A stretch of 64,000 nt of DNA from Deltaproteobacteria bacterium. GTDB taxonomy: Bacteria > Myxococcota_A > Polyangia > DRWM01 > JAAZOP01. The notes beneath the pieces were generated by a model. That model saw nothing but the letters and a program-made list of their open reading frames with translations, was not told the DNA's origin and did no database searches. Numbering within the stretch: position 1 is the first letter of the stretch; every line of letters begins with the position of its first letter. Shown one piece after another: positions 28,244-36,188 of this stretch. The translations under genes were made by a program, and so were the position numbers. The DNA lies in assembly GCA_016218815.1 (NCBI GenBank), contig JACRCX010000019.1, positions 35,860-99,859 of the forward strand. Direction: 5' to 3'.

Positions 28244-28735
28244 CTAGCCTCCCGCCGCGCGAGTGCGCAGCTCGCCCACCAGCGCCTTCACCCGGTCCGG
28301 CGTCAGCCCCTCGTGGAACTCGCCGTTCACCTGCAGCACCGGCGCCGTCCCGCACGAAGCCAGACACTCGACCTCGCTCAGCGTGAACATCCCGTCGCGC
28401 GTCGTCTGCCCGGGCTGGATCCCCAGCTCCCTGGCCAACACCTCGCGCAGATGCTCGGCGCCCATCAGCGAGCAGGTCAGGTTCGTGCAGATCTCGATGT
28501 GGTAGCGGCCGGACGCCTTCCGCTTGTACATCGTGTAGAAGCTGGCCACCTCCTCGACCCGGCCGGTGGGAATCTCCAGCAGCCGCGCGACGTACTCGAC
28601 CGCGTCGGCATCGATCGCGCCGTGTTCCTCCTGCACCACGTGCAGCGCGGGAAGGCACGCGGCCGCCTTGTTCGGATAGCGCCCCACCAGAGCCGCGAGG
28701 CGCTGCTTGCGTTCCGCCGTCAATTCCAACGCCAT
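28244..28735 (-). CDS. nuoE: NADH-quinone oxidoreductase subunit E
   Basis: A 163-residue thioredoxin-like [2Fe-2S] (N1a) protein of the NADH dehydrogenase module. N-terminal helices (YPNKAAACLPALHVVQEEHGAI, VEEVASFYTMYKRK) precede the four cluster cysteines: CTNLTC (Cys-x4-Cys) and ECLASC (Cys-x3-Cys), spaced by about 36 residues. Length matches E. coli NuoE (166). As the first visible nuo gene it probably starts the transcription unit. The 170-bp gap upstream would contain the promoter, but no clear -35/-10 was identified. Confidence 0.96.
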   Translation of the reverse strand: MALELTAERKQRLAALVGRYPNKAAACLPALHVVQEEHGAIDADAVEYVARLLEIPTGRVEEVASFYTMYKRKASGRYHIEICTNLTCSLMGAEHLREVLARELGIQPGQTTRDGMFTLSEVECLASCGTAPVLQVNGEFHEGLTPDRVKALVGELRTRAAGG

Positions 28736-28909
28736 CTGCCCTCTTTCCCCTCCCCCCGGCGCGGACTCGCTCCCCGCTCCACACGCGTGGACCGGACCTG
28801 TCTTCGGATTCGGCGCCGGACGCGGCTCGCACCCTCGCCGGCGCGTGGCGCCTACCTAGGGGATCGGGTCGACGAAGTCAAGGGTTTCCGGGATGTTGAA
28901 GGCCGGCCA

Positions 28910-30268
28910 TCAATCGACGACGCAGGCCGCGACCGGCGGCAGACCCACCGGAATCGGTGCCGCCGTCAGCTCCGCCCGCGAAGCCGCGTCGAACACCCGC
29001 ACGCCCGCCGCGCCGTCCGTGCGGTCCCCGACCGCAATGCGCCCGTCGCCCAGGTCGACCAGTCCCGACAGTGTGAAGCCGGCCGACGTCACCACCGGCT
29101 CCCCGAGCGTCGCGCCCGTGTCCAGGTCGAACGCCACCAGCCGGTCCTCCGCGAAGCCCACCGTCACCACCGCGAAGCCCGTGTCGTCCGCCAGCACGAT
29201 CCAGTCCGCCAGATCGCCCCCCAACGCCGCCTCCGTGACCACGAACCCCAGGCCCTCGCCGGTCGCCACGTCCACCGCCTCGATCCCGCCGTCGTCCGCG
29301 CCGTACGCGCCGACGCTCGAGACCAGGATCGCCGGCCCGACCACCCGCATCGGCCCCGCCGGGTTGGTGCCCGCCAGCACGACGCCTTGCCTGCCTGGAG
29401 TGACCGCATCCATGTCCAGCGGGAGGAACGTCCACGCCTCGAACACCGCCAGCACGCCCGGACCGGTCGGCGTCCAGATCGAGCCCGAGCGATCCAGGAG
29501 CTGCAACGAGACGAACAGCAGCCCCGCCGGCTCCACCACGTGCACCGACTCGGGCAGCCCGTCCGCGTCCGCGAAGCCCGAGAGATCGATGACGGACGTG
29601 ACGGACCCCAGGTCCCCCGACACGATGTCCATCGCCGCCTCCTCGTACAACGGCACCGCGAAACTCGCCCCTCCGTCGATCGCCGACGCGTCCTGCGGAT
29701 TGGAGCCCTCCGCCAGCTCGAGCGCCGGGCCCGCCGTCGCGGTCCCTCCCGCCACCGCGTAGCGCGCGATGCGGTCTGCCCCCATCCGTTCCACCACGTC
29801 GACCGTCCCACCCCTCCGGCAGACCAGCACGGCGTCCGAGTGCACCGTCGCCGCGTCGGCCGTGACCGCCGGCGTCGCCGCCTCGACCGTGTCGAGGTCG
29901 ACCAGTGCCAGCCCGCCCGTCGCGTAGTCGCTGGTCAGCACCGCCAGTGTCCGCGCCCAGCCGCCGCCCCCGTCGTCCGCGTCGGCGTCGCCGTCCGCAT
30001 CCGCGTCGGAGTCCGCGTCGCCGTCCGCGCCCCCCTCCGCCTCCGCCTCGGGCTCGGCGTCCGCCTCGTCCTCCGCCTCCGCATCCCCGATCACGTCGCC
30101 GTCCGCTCCTCCCTCCGCGTCGACGGCTCCCTCGTCGCCTCCGTCGCCCGGTAAGGAGTCGTCGTCCCCGCACCCCGCCGCCAGCGCCGCGGCGAGCATC
30201 ACCGCCAAACCCGCACCCGACGTCCGATCCGTCCCGCTGAAGACTGAGAACCGAGAACTGAGCACCAT
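28910..30268 (-). CDS. Riboswitch-controlled beta-propeller-like surface lipoprotein (possible B12-binding)
   Basis: A 452-residue lipoprotein with signal VMLAAALAAGC (lipobox Cys near residue 33). About 65 residues of Asp/Ala/Glu/Gly low-complexity linker follow, then a roughly 350-residue all-beta domain with propeller-like repeats: LAVLTSDYATGGLALVDLDT, GSNPQDASAIDGGASFAVPLY, IDLSGFADADGLPESVHV, LLFVSLQLLDR and GRIAVGDRTDGAAGVRVFD. The ribosome site AGGAGG is 6 nt upstream. A cobalamin riboswitch ends about 120 nt before the start, which ties the gene to vitamin B12. A propeller surface lipoprotein in that context resembles BtuG, the B12-capturing lipoprotein of Bacteroidetes. This is an inference from fold type and regulation, not demonstrated homology. 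The first eleven residues are encoded by a heptamer array. Confidence 0.8.
   Translation of the reverse strand: MVLSSRFSVFSGTDRTSGAGLAVMLAAALAAGCGDDDSLPGDGGDEGAVDAEGGADGDVIGDAEAEDEADAEPEAEAEGGADGDADSDADADGDADADDGGGGWARTLAVLTSDYATGGLALVDLDTVEAATPAVTADAATVHSDAVLVCRRGGTVDVVERMGADRIARYAVAGGTATAGPALELAEGSNPQDASAIDGGASFAVPLYEEAAMDIVSGDLGSVTSVIDLSGFADADGLPESVHVVEPAGLLFVSLQLLDRSGSIWTPTGPGVLAVFEAWTFLPLDMDAVTPGRQGVVLAGTNPAGPMRVVGPAILVSSVGAYGADDGGIEAVDVATGEGLGFVVTEAALGGDLADWIVLADDTGFAVVTVGFAEDRLVAFDLDTGATLGEPVVTSAGFTLSGLVDLGDGRIAVGDRTDGAAGVRVFDAASRAELTAAPIPVGLPPVAACVVD
30239..30262. repeat. Heptamer array spanning a start region
   Basis: Units GAAGACT, GAGAACC, GAGAACT plus GAG on the plus strand. On the minus strand these codons give the N-terminus LSSRFSVFS of the riboswitch-controlled lipoprotein. 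Confidence 0.8.
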
Positions 30269-30487
30269 GGCGCCCTCCTCTGCCGCTGCGGACCCCGAGC
30301 GGCTGGCTTCCGGCGCAAAAGGGGGAAGATGGGGAGGGGTACGAAGACCCGTGCCCGCGCCACCCCGGCGCCGGAGCCGGAAAGTTCGACCGTCAGGGCA
30401 GGTCTCCTGGCTTACGCGTCGTTCTCGGGGCGGGCCTTCCCAGCGGGCCGACCGTCCAAGCGATCGGTCACCGCCAGTGGCGTTCCG

Positions 30488-30522
30488 AGTTCTCAGTCCT
30501 CAGTCTTCAGTTCTCAGTTCCG
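30488..30522 (-). repeat. Heptamer array, 3' strand of riboswitch arm
   Basis: Five units on the plus strand: AGTTCTC, AGTCCTC, AGTCTTC, AGTTCTC, AGTTCCG. It is in inverted orientation to the array at 30613-30640, so in the RNA the two can pair over about 28 bp including G-U pairs. Confidence 0.85.
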
Positions 30523-30612
30523 GACCCCGGACCGGCTCCCTCGCGGGCCGGTCCCGGACGTCGAAGCCGATCGCGCCTCCCCGCGGTGCGGGGCCCCTGC
30601 GGGTCCGATCCT

Positions 30613-30640
30613 GAGAACTGAAAACCGAAAACTGAAAACT
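30613..30640 (-). repeat. Heptamer array, 5' strand of riboswitch arm
   Basis: Four units on the plus strand: GAGAACT, GAAAACC, GAAAACT, GAAAACT. It is the inverted partner of the array at 30488-30522 and lies inside the riboswitch. Confidence 0.85.
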
Positions 30641-30891
30641 CCCTTCCGCCCTTCGTCGGCGCTTACAGTGGCGGGGGCCGCTCCGGATTCTCACCGGCTT
30701 CCCTCGGGCAACGCGCCCGGGCGCTCCTGCCACCCTGCCGGTCGCCGCGGAACCTACGCGAGCCGCGGACCACGTGTCAACGATCGGGCGTGCGGGAAAT
30801 GCGGGGAACGCGGGAGGGGCGGGAAGGGCGGGGAGCTGCGCCCGGCCCCGGAAAGTTGGTCCCCGCAGTCGCGGCGCGTAGAGTCCGGACC

Positions 30892-31263
30892 ATGGGACAA
30901 CGGATGACGAAGGCGGAGATCGACCTGGCTTATCCGGATCAGTGGGTCGCCGTTTCCGACTTCACGGCGGCCGAGTGCAGCGTCGTACGGGACGGCGTCG
31001 TCGTCGCCCATGGCCCGGATCCAGGCAACTTGGACGAAGCCGACGCAACGGCGCCCGGCCCGCGCGCGATTTGGTACACCGGCGAGCTGCTTCCACCCGG
31101 CTGCACTCCGGTGGGGCTCGCCCTGATGGAATGGGCACCATTGCCTTCCAGAGACGGGACGGCCTCATCTTCGTCCCGGTCGATGTTTGGGGCCACGGCG
31201 TCGCGGCCAAGACGTTGCACTTCGTCCTGGACACCGGCACGTCGACCTCCATCCTCAACGTGA
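30892..31263 (+). CDS. DUF5678-like small protein, 3' part overlaps next gene
   Basis: The first 80 or so residues look like a small DUF5678 domain: a helix, then DQWVAVSD, VVRDGVVVAHGPDPGNLDEA and IWYTGELLPP. This domain is common next to predicted aspartyl proteases. After LALMEW, at about 31131, the reading frame continues 130 nt into the protease gene with low-complexity Ser/Arg/Thr codons, which look like a shadow. Either a small indel removed the natural stop (a TGA lies one frame away at 31124) or the overlap is real. ATG 30892 or ATG 30904 may be the start. Function unknown. Confidence 0.6.
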   Translation: MGQRMTKAEIDLAYPDQWVAVSDFTAAECSVVRDGVVVAHGPDPGNLDEADATAPGPRAIWYTGELLPPGCTPVGLALMEWAPLPSRDGTASSSSRSMFGATASRPRRCTSSWTPARRPPSST

Positions 31264-31532
31264 TCCACGCCGTGGGGCTCGGCTTCCGCCCCGACCGCGC
31301 AACGGCACGCTCCCGCATTCGTTCCATCATCGGCCAGGAAACCGGCTACGTGGTCCGCGCTCCACACGTTCGCTCGCTGGACTGGGTGCGCGACGACTTC
31401 CCGCTCGCCTGCCACTCCTTCCCCGCCGAGGACCGCCTGGACGGTCTCCTGGGCGCCGACTTCTTCGCCGGCCTGCGCCTGGTGATCGACTACGGCGCCG
31501 CGACCGTGGAGCTGACCGAGTCCCTCGCCTGA
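31131..31532 (+). CDS. Retropepsin-like aspartyl protease
   Basis: 133 residues. The motif FVLDTGTSTSILN is the catalytic D-T/S-G triplet of single-lobe (retropepsin-type) aspartic proteases, which dimerise to form one active site. The second conserved region is DGLLGADFFAGLRLVIDY, the hydrophobic-hydrophobic-Gly flap partner typical of clan AA. A beta-strand start (IAFQRRDGLIFVPVDVWG) precedes the active site. There is no signal peptide, so it is probably cytoplasmic. The upstream DUF5678-like gene overlaps it and is a frequent partner of such proteases, which suggests a functional pair. Confidence 0.82.
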   Translation: MGTIAFQRRDGLIFVPVDVWGHGVAAKTLHFVLDTGTSTSILNVIHAVGLGFRPDRATARSRIRSIIGQETGYVVRAPHVRSLDWVRDDFPLACHSFPAEDRLDGLLGADFFAGLRLVIDYGAATVELTESLA

Positions 31533-31644
31533 CCGCTCGCCCCACCAACAACTCGTCCCGAACGACCCGCCAATTACCAACAACCCGTTTTCTTCCTTGC
31601 CTCCGCCGCACGCCTGTTGTAAGCATCGCGGTCCGTCGATGTTC

Positions 31645-31667
31645 GGACCGGCCCCAAGAGCCGGTCC
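31645..31667 (+). promoter_or_regulatory. Leader hairpin upstream of rpmI
   Basis: Perfect 8-bp arms GGACCGGC/GCCGGTCC with a 7-nt loop, 23 nt before the rpmI start. L20 commonly represses its own operon by binding leader structures, so a regulatory role is plausible. Only the hairpin is seen. Confidence 0.45.
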
Positions 31668-31690
31668 GGCGGGGAGTTGCGAGGGTTCCG

Positions 31691-31894
31691 ATGCCGAAGA
31701 CGAAAATGAAGACGCGCCGCTCGGCGGCCAAGCGGTTCCATGTCTTGAAGGGCGGCAAGATCCGTCGCGAACGCGCCGCCGCCAGCCACCTGCTGGAGCA
31801 CAAGACCCCCAAGCAGCGCAGGCGCAACCGCAAGACGCAGATCGTCCATCGCGCCGACGCCGGTCGCATCCGGCGCCAGCTTCCGAACGGCTAG
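31691..31894 (+). CDS. rpmI: 50S ribosomal protein L35
   Basis: 67 residues, start MPKTKMKTRRSAAKRF with GAGGG upstream. The signature K-x-K-T-R-x-S-A-A-K-R-F, the basic HLLEHKTPKQRRRNRK segment and family-normal length identify bL35, which binds the large-subunit RNA near the E site. It is followed 11 nt later by rplT. The usual upstream partner infC is not present; an unrelated aspartyl protease gene lies there instead. Confidence 0.97.
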   Translation: MPKTKMKTRRSAAKRFHVLKGGKIRRERAAASHLLEHKTPKQRRRNRKTQIVHRADAGRIRRQLPNG

Positions 31895-31905
31895 GGAGGC
31901 TCGTC

Positions 31906-32253
31906 ATGAGGGTCAAGCGCGGAGTCAAGGCTCGTCGCCGCCGCAACAAGATCATGAAGCTCGCCCGCGGGTTCTACGGCGGACGGCATAAGATGTACCG
32001 CCGAGCCGTCGAGGCGGTCCGGCACGCGTGGATCTACCAGTACCGGCACCGCAAGCAGCGCAAGCAGGACTTCCGCAAGCTGTGGATCGTCCGCATCAAC
32101 GCCGCCGCCCGCGACGCCGTCAAGCTCTCCTACAGCAAGCTCATCGCCGGCCTGCACAAGGCGAACGTCGCGCTCAACCGCAAGAGCCTCGCCGAAATCG
32201 CCGTCGCCGATCCCACCACCTTCCGCGCCGTCGCCGAGCTGGCCCGCGCGTAG
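31906..32253 (+). CDS. rplT: 50S ribosomal protein L20
   Basis: 115 residues starting MRVKRGVKARRRRNKIMKLA. It shows the family core GFYGGRHKMYRRAVEAVRHAW, YQYRHRKQRKQDFRKLWIVRINAAAR and YSKLIAGLHKANVALNRKSLAEIAV. bL20 is an early assembly protein of the 50S subunit and often represses its own operon through leader RNA. It is in an operon with rpmI and is followed by pheST. Confidence 0.98.
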   Translation: MRVKRGVKARRRRNKIMKLARGFYGGRHKMYRRAVEAVRHAWIYQYRHRKQRKQDFRKLWIVRINAAARDAVKLSYSKLIAGLHKANVALNRKSLAEIAVADPTTFRAVAELARA

Positions 32254-32355
32254 CCCGGTCGCTCCCATGTCCCAACCCGACCCGGACGTACGGGCGCCGC
32301 GTAGGGCCCCGCGCGTCGCGGGGGGCCCGAGCGCGCCCGCAGAGGTGAGGGCCCG

Positions 32356-33411
32356 ATGACGCAACCCGATGGACAGCCCGCCGACCTCGCCTCCGAGCTC
32401 CCCACCCTCCTCGAGCGCCTCGACGCCGAGCTGGCCGCCGCGCGCAACGCCGAGGAAGCCCGCGCCGCCGCCGCAAAACTCCTCGGCAAGAAGGGCGCCT
32501 TGACCGCCCTGCAGAAGAAACTCGGAACCCTGCCCGCCCCTGAACGACCCGCGTTCGGTGCGGCCCTCAACCAGGCCAAGGCCGACGCCGGCGCCCGGCT
32601 CGACACCCGCCTCGCCGCCCTCGAGAAGGATGCGTTCGAACGCTCCCTCGCCGGACCACCGCTCGACCCGACCCTCCCCCCCCGCGGCCTGCCCCATGGC
32701 CACGCCCACCCGCTCATGTCCACGATGCACGACATCGTCGACATCTTCGGACGCCTGGGCTTCCACGTGGCCGAAGGCCCCGAGGTCGAGGACGACTTCC
32801 ACAACTTCGAGGCGCTCAATTTCCCGCCCGACCATCCGGCGCGGGATATGCAAGACACGCTGTTCGTCGATGCGCCCGGCAGCCTCCTCATGCGCACCCA
32901 CACCTCGCCGGTCCAGATCCGCACCATGCTCGCCCAAGAGCCGCCCGTGCGCGTCGTCATCCCCGGCGCCGTCTACCGCCACGACGACGACGCCACCCAC
33001 TCGCCCCGCTTCCACCAGGTCGAAGGGCTCCTGGTGGACGACCACACGACCCTGGCCGACCTCAAGGGCTGCCTCACCCTCTTCGTCCAGGAGTTCTTCG
33101 GCGCCGACGTCACCGTCCGCTTCCGGGCGTCCTTCTTCCCGTTCACCGAGCCGTCCGGCGAGATCGACTGCCGCTGCGTCGTCTGCCGCGGCAAGGGCTG
33201 CCGCGTGTGCAAGGGCAGCGGATGGCTCGAGATCCTCGGCTGCGGCATGGTCGACCCCGCCGTCTTCCGCCACGTCGGCTACGACCCCGAGAAGTGGCAG
33301 GGCTTCGCCTTCGGCATGGGCGTGGACCGGCTGGCCATGCTCCGCCACGGCATGTCCGACATCCGCCTGCTCTACGAGAACGATCTCCGCTTCCTGAGGC
33401 AGTTCCAATGA
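32356..33411 (+). CDS. pheS: Phenylalanyl-tRNA synthetase alpha subunit
   Basis: A 351-residue class II aminoacyl-tRNA synthetase catalytic subunit. The N-terminal coiled coil (about residues 10-90) contacts tRNA. The catalytic domain begins near GHAHPLMSTMHDIVDIFGRLGF, with GPEVEDDFHNFEALNFPPDHPARDMQDT (motif 2 region), HTSPVQIRTM, VYRHDDDATHSPRFHQVEG, the Cys-rich strand GEIDCRCVVCRGKGCRVCKGSGWLEILGCGM and the motif 3 region FAFGMGVDRLAMLRHG. It pairs with PheT as an alpha2-beta2 enzyme. The stop overlaps the pheT start by 4 nt. Confidence 0.97.
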   Translation: MTQPDGQPADLASELPTLLERLDAELAAARNAEEARAAAAKLLGKKGALTALQKKLGTLPAPERPAFGAALNQAKADAGARLDTRLAALEKDAFERSLAGPPLDPTLPPRGLPHGHAHPLMSTMHDIVDIFGRLGFHVAEGPEVEDDFHNFEALNFPPDHPARDMQDTLFVDAPGSLLMRTHTSPVQIRTMLAQEPPVRVVIPGAVYRHDDDATHSPRFHQVEGLLVDDHTTLADLKGCLTLFVQEFFGADVTVRFRASFFPFTEPSGEIDCRCVVCRGKGCRVCKGSGWLEILGCGMVDPAVFRHVGYDPEKWQGFAFGMGVDRLAMLRHGMSDIRLLYENDLRFLRQFQ

Positions 33412-35801
33412 AGATCTCCCTGGCTTGGCTGCGCGAGCTGATCGACCTGCCCGAACCGGCAGCCGAAATCGCCGAACGGCTGACGATGACCGGGTTCGAG
33501 GTCGAAGCGGTGCATCGCGCCGGCGCGCATCTGGCCGGCGTCGTCGCCGGCGAGGTGCTCGAGGTGCGCGCGCACCCCGGCCGCGCGGACATGCACGTCG
33601 TCGTCGTCGGCGACGCGGACGGCCGCCGCGACGTCGTCTGCGGCGCCCCGAACATCCCCGCCCCCGGCGGCAGGACCGCCTACGCCCCCCCGGGCGCCAG
33701 GCTCGGCGACGTCGTCGTCGAGGCGCGCCGCGTGGGCGGCGTCGAGTCCCTCGGCGTGTTGTGCTCCGAGAGCGACCTCGGCATCGGCGCCGATGCGTCG
33801 GGATTGCTCGTCCTTCCGCCCGACGTCCGGCCCGGCGCGAGCCTCGTGGAAGCCCTCTGCCTCCACGACCACGTGCTCGACGTCAACGTCACCCCCAACC
33901 GCCCCGACGGCCTCGGACACCTCGGGATCGCCCGCGAGCTGGGGACGATCTTCCGGCGGCCCGTGCGGCTGCCCCAGGCCCCTTCGTTCCAGCGCGCGCC
34001 GCGCGAGCTCGAGCTGCGGGTGCGCGTCGACGATCCGTCGGGGTGCCCGCGCTACGGCGCGCAGGTCGTCCGCGACCTCGCCGTGCGCCCCTCCCCGTGG
34101 GCGATCCGCTACCGACTGCACCTGCTCGGCGTCCGCGCCGTCTCCAACCTCGTCGACGTCACCAACCTCGTGCTGCTCCTCTTCTCCCAGCCGCTCCACG
34201 CCTTCGACCTCGCGAAGCTCCGCGGCGGCGCGATCGTCGTCCGCCGCGCCCGCGACGGCGAGACGATGTTCACCCTGGACGGACTGGAGCGCCGGTTCGT
34301 GCCCGACGACGTCCTCATCTGCGACGGCGAAGGACCCGTGGCCGTGGCCGGTGTGATGGGCGGCCTGTCGAGCGAGATCCGCGACGACACCAGGGACGTC
34401 CTGCTCGAGTGCGCGCACTTCGACCCGCCGTCGATCCGCCGCACCTCGCACCGCCTGGGGCTGTCGTCCGAGTCGTCGTACCGCTTCGAGCGCGGCACGG
34501 ACCGCGGCGGCGTGCCGCGGTCGCTCGCCTACGCCGCGGGGCTGATGGCCGAGCTGGGCGGGGGACGGGTCTGCGGCGAGGCGATCGACGCCGGCGGCGC
34601 GGGTCCCGACCCGGCGCCCGTCCGCCTCCGACCCTCGCGCGTCACGCGTATCGTCGGCCGCGAGTTCGCGCCCGAGGAGATCCGCGGAACGCTGGAGCGG
34701 CTCGGCTGCCGGCTCGCCCCGGCCTCCGGCGGCGCGCTCGACGTCGTCGCGCCGGGCTGGCGGCCGGACCTGACGCGCGAGATCGACCTGGTCGAGGAGA
34801 TCGCGCGCATCGGCGGATACGACTCGCTGCCCGGCACCCCGCCGACCGTCACCGCGGGGCCGCGCGCGCCCGGCAACTGGGAACGCCTGGCCACCCTGCG
34901 CCGCGTGCTCATCGCCCGCGGGCTCGCCGAAACGGTCAACCACGTCTTCGCCGACCTGCCGACGCTGCAGGCGTTCGGGGCGACCGCGGCCGGGTGCGTC
35001 CCTCTCAAGAACCCGCTCGACGCGGGTCGCGCCCTCCTGCGTACCACCCTGCTCCCGGGGCTGCTGGGCGACGTGCGGCTCGCCTTCGCGCACCGGCTGC
35101 CGGGCGCGGCGCTGTTCGAGATCGGCAAGACCTTCCACCGGCGTCCCGGCGGGGCTCCGGGGCTCCCCGATGAGGCGTGGCGGCTGGGCATCGTGCTGGC
35201 GGGCAAACGGCTCGACGGCCTCGCCGGCAACGCCGCGGACTGGGACCTCTACGACCTGGCCGCGATGCTCGCCGCCGTCGCCGACGGCTCGCTCCGCCGC
35301 CCCTGGGCGCTGCGCCCCGCCGCCGAGCGCGTCCCCTGGTGCCATCCGCGCTCGGCCTGCCTCGTCGAGCTCGACGGCGCCGAAGCCGGCTTCGCCGGCG
35401 AGATCCACCCGGCGACGGCGGACCGGCTGGACGTGCCGCGCGGCGTGCAGCTCCTCGAGCTCGAGCTGGGCCCCGAGCGGTTCCGGTCGGGGCCGGACAA
35501 GGTCCGGGAGCTGCCGCGCTTCCCCGCCGTGCGCCGGGATCTGGCCGCCGTGTTCGACGAGGCCGTCGCGGCGGGGGACGTCGTGGCCGAGGCCCGCAAG
35601 TTGGGACCCGCGTTCCTCGACGACGTCTCGGTCTTCGACGTGTACCGCGGCAAGGGCATCCCGGAGGGGAAGAAGAGCATGGCCTTCGCGCTCGTGTACC
35701 GGCATGCCGAGCGCACGCTGACGGAGGACGAGGTCGAGGCGGCGCACGGGCGCGTGGTGGATGGACTTGTTTCGCGGTTTGGGGTAACGATCCGCAAGTA
35801 G
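33408..35801 (+). CDS. pheT: Phenylalanyl-tRNA synthetase beta subunit
   Basis: 797 residues, normal for the long bacterial form. Domains in order: core MKISLAWLRELIDLP; EMAP/OB-fold tRNA-binding domain (about residues 40-150, VVAGEVLEVRAHPGRADMHVVVVGD); B3/B4 editing domain (about 200-390, with NRPDGLGHLGIARELG and VAGVMGGLSSEIRDDT); B5 (about 400-480); a catalytic-like domain (about 490-690, RPDLTREIDLVEEIARIGGYDSLP); and a C-terminal ferredoxin-like anticodon-binding domain (about 700-797, ELPRFPAVRRDLAAVFD). The beta subunit edits Tyr-tRNAPhe. Start ATG 33408 overlaps the pheS stop. Confidence 0.97.
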   Translation: MKISLAWLRELIDLPEPAAEIAERLTMTGFEVEAVHRAGAHLAGVVAGEVLEVRAHPGRADMHVVVVGDADGRRDVVCGAPNIPAPGGRTAYAPPGARLGDVVVEARRVGGVESLGVLCSESDLGIGADASGLLVLPPDVRPGASLVEALCLHDHVLDVNVTPNRPDGLGHLGIARELGTIFRRPVRLPQAPSFQRAPRELELRVRVDDPSGCPRYGAQVVRDLAVRPSPWAIRYRLHLLGVRAVSNLVDVTNLVLLLFSQPLHAFDLAKLRGGAIVVRRARDGETMFTLDGLERRFVPDDVLICDGEGPVAVAGVMGGLSSEIRDDTRDVLLECAHFDPPSIRRTSHRLGLSSESSYRFERGTDRGGVPRSLAYAAGLMAELGGGRVCGEAIDAGGAGPDPAPVRLRPSRVTRIVGREFAPEEIRGTLERLGCRLAPASGGALDVVAPGWRPDLTREIDLVEEIARIGGYDSLPGTPPTVTAGPRAPGNWERLATLRRVLIARGLAETVNHVFADLPTLQAFGATAAGCVPLKNPLDAGRALLRTTLLPGLLGDVRLAFAHRLPGAALFEIGKTFHRRPGGAPGLPDEAWRLGIVLAGKRLDGLAGNAADWDLYDLAAMLAAVADGSLRRPWALRPAAERVPWCHPRSACLVELDGAEAGFAGEIHPATADRLDVPRGVQLLELELGPERFRSGPDKVRELPRFPAVRRDLAAVFDEAVAAGDVVAEARKLGPAFLDDVSVFDVYRGKGIPEGKKSMAFALVYRHAERTLTEDEVEAAHGRVVDGLVSRFGVTIRK

Positions 35802-35883
35802 CCGGGGGAGGGAGTTCCCCAGTGGACGGCTCGACGAGGCCCGCGGGGAGAGAGTCCGATGGGCGGGCCAAGGAGGGAATCCG

Positions 35884-36171
35884 ATGACAAAGGCGGATTT
35901 GGTCGACGGGGTATACGAGAAGGTCGGCGGCTTCAGCAAGAAGGAGGCCTCGGATGCCGTCGAGGCCATCTTCGACATCATGAAGGAAACGCTGTCGAAG
36001 GGAGAGCAGGTGAAGGTCTCCGGATTCGGCAACTTCACCGTGCGCCACAAGTCGCAGCGCACCGGCCGCAACCCCCAGACCGGCGCGCCGATCGTGATCG
36101 CGGAGCGCAAGGTCTTGACGTTCAAACCGTCGCAGGTCTTGCGGGCGCGGCTGAACCCGGGCCGCAAGTAG
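35884..36171 (+). CDS. ihfA: Integration host factor alpha-type DNA-bending protein
   Basis: A 95-residue HU/IHF-fold protein. The N-terminal helices TKADLVDGVYEKVGGFSKKEASDAVEAIFDIM form the dimer body. VKVSGFGNFTVRHKSQRTGRNPQTGAPI carries the DNA-intercalating beta arm with the conserved Arg-Asn-Pro turn, and KVLTFKPSQVLRARLN closes the fold. The position after pheT and before a MerR gene is the classical location of ihfA in proteobacteria. It assists sigma54 activators and site-specific recombination by bending DNA, relevant to the sigma54-type pilin promoter in this window. Confidence 0.93.
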   Translation: MTKADLVDGVYEKVGGFSKKEASDAVEAIFDIMKETLSKGEQVKVSGFGNFTVRHKSQRTGRNPQTGAPIVIAERKVLTFKPSQVLRARLNPGRK

Positions 36172-36188
36172 GGCCCGGGAGCCTCCCG

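Larger units (their letters stand above)
30386..30744 (-). promoter_or_regulatory. Cobalamin (adenosylcobalamin-type) riboswitch
   Basis: Read on the minus strand, all family boxes are present in order. P1 5' side is GACCGGCAGG near 30744; the core GGGAAGCCGGTGAGAATCCG lies at 30684-30703; GCCACTGT at 30665-30672; a second GCCACTGGC at 30473-30481; then GGGAAGG; and the B12 box AGCCAGGAGACCTGCC at 30397-30412, with CGGTC closing P1. Between the two GCCACTG boxes sits an oversized peripheral arm of about 185 nt, built from inverted heptamer arrays. It controls the lipoprotein starting at 30268. Such elements normally reduce expression when B12 is plentiful. Confidence 0.93.

Noticed and set aside
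30488..30640. Heptamer arrays as a CRISPR locus
   Set aside because: Units are 7 nt with no spacers, and there are no cas genes nearby. They are simple repeats inside a riboswitch.
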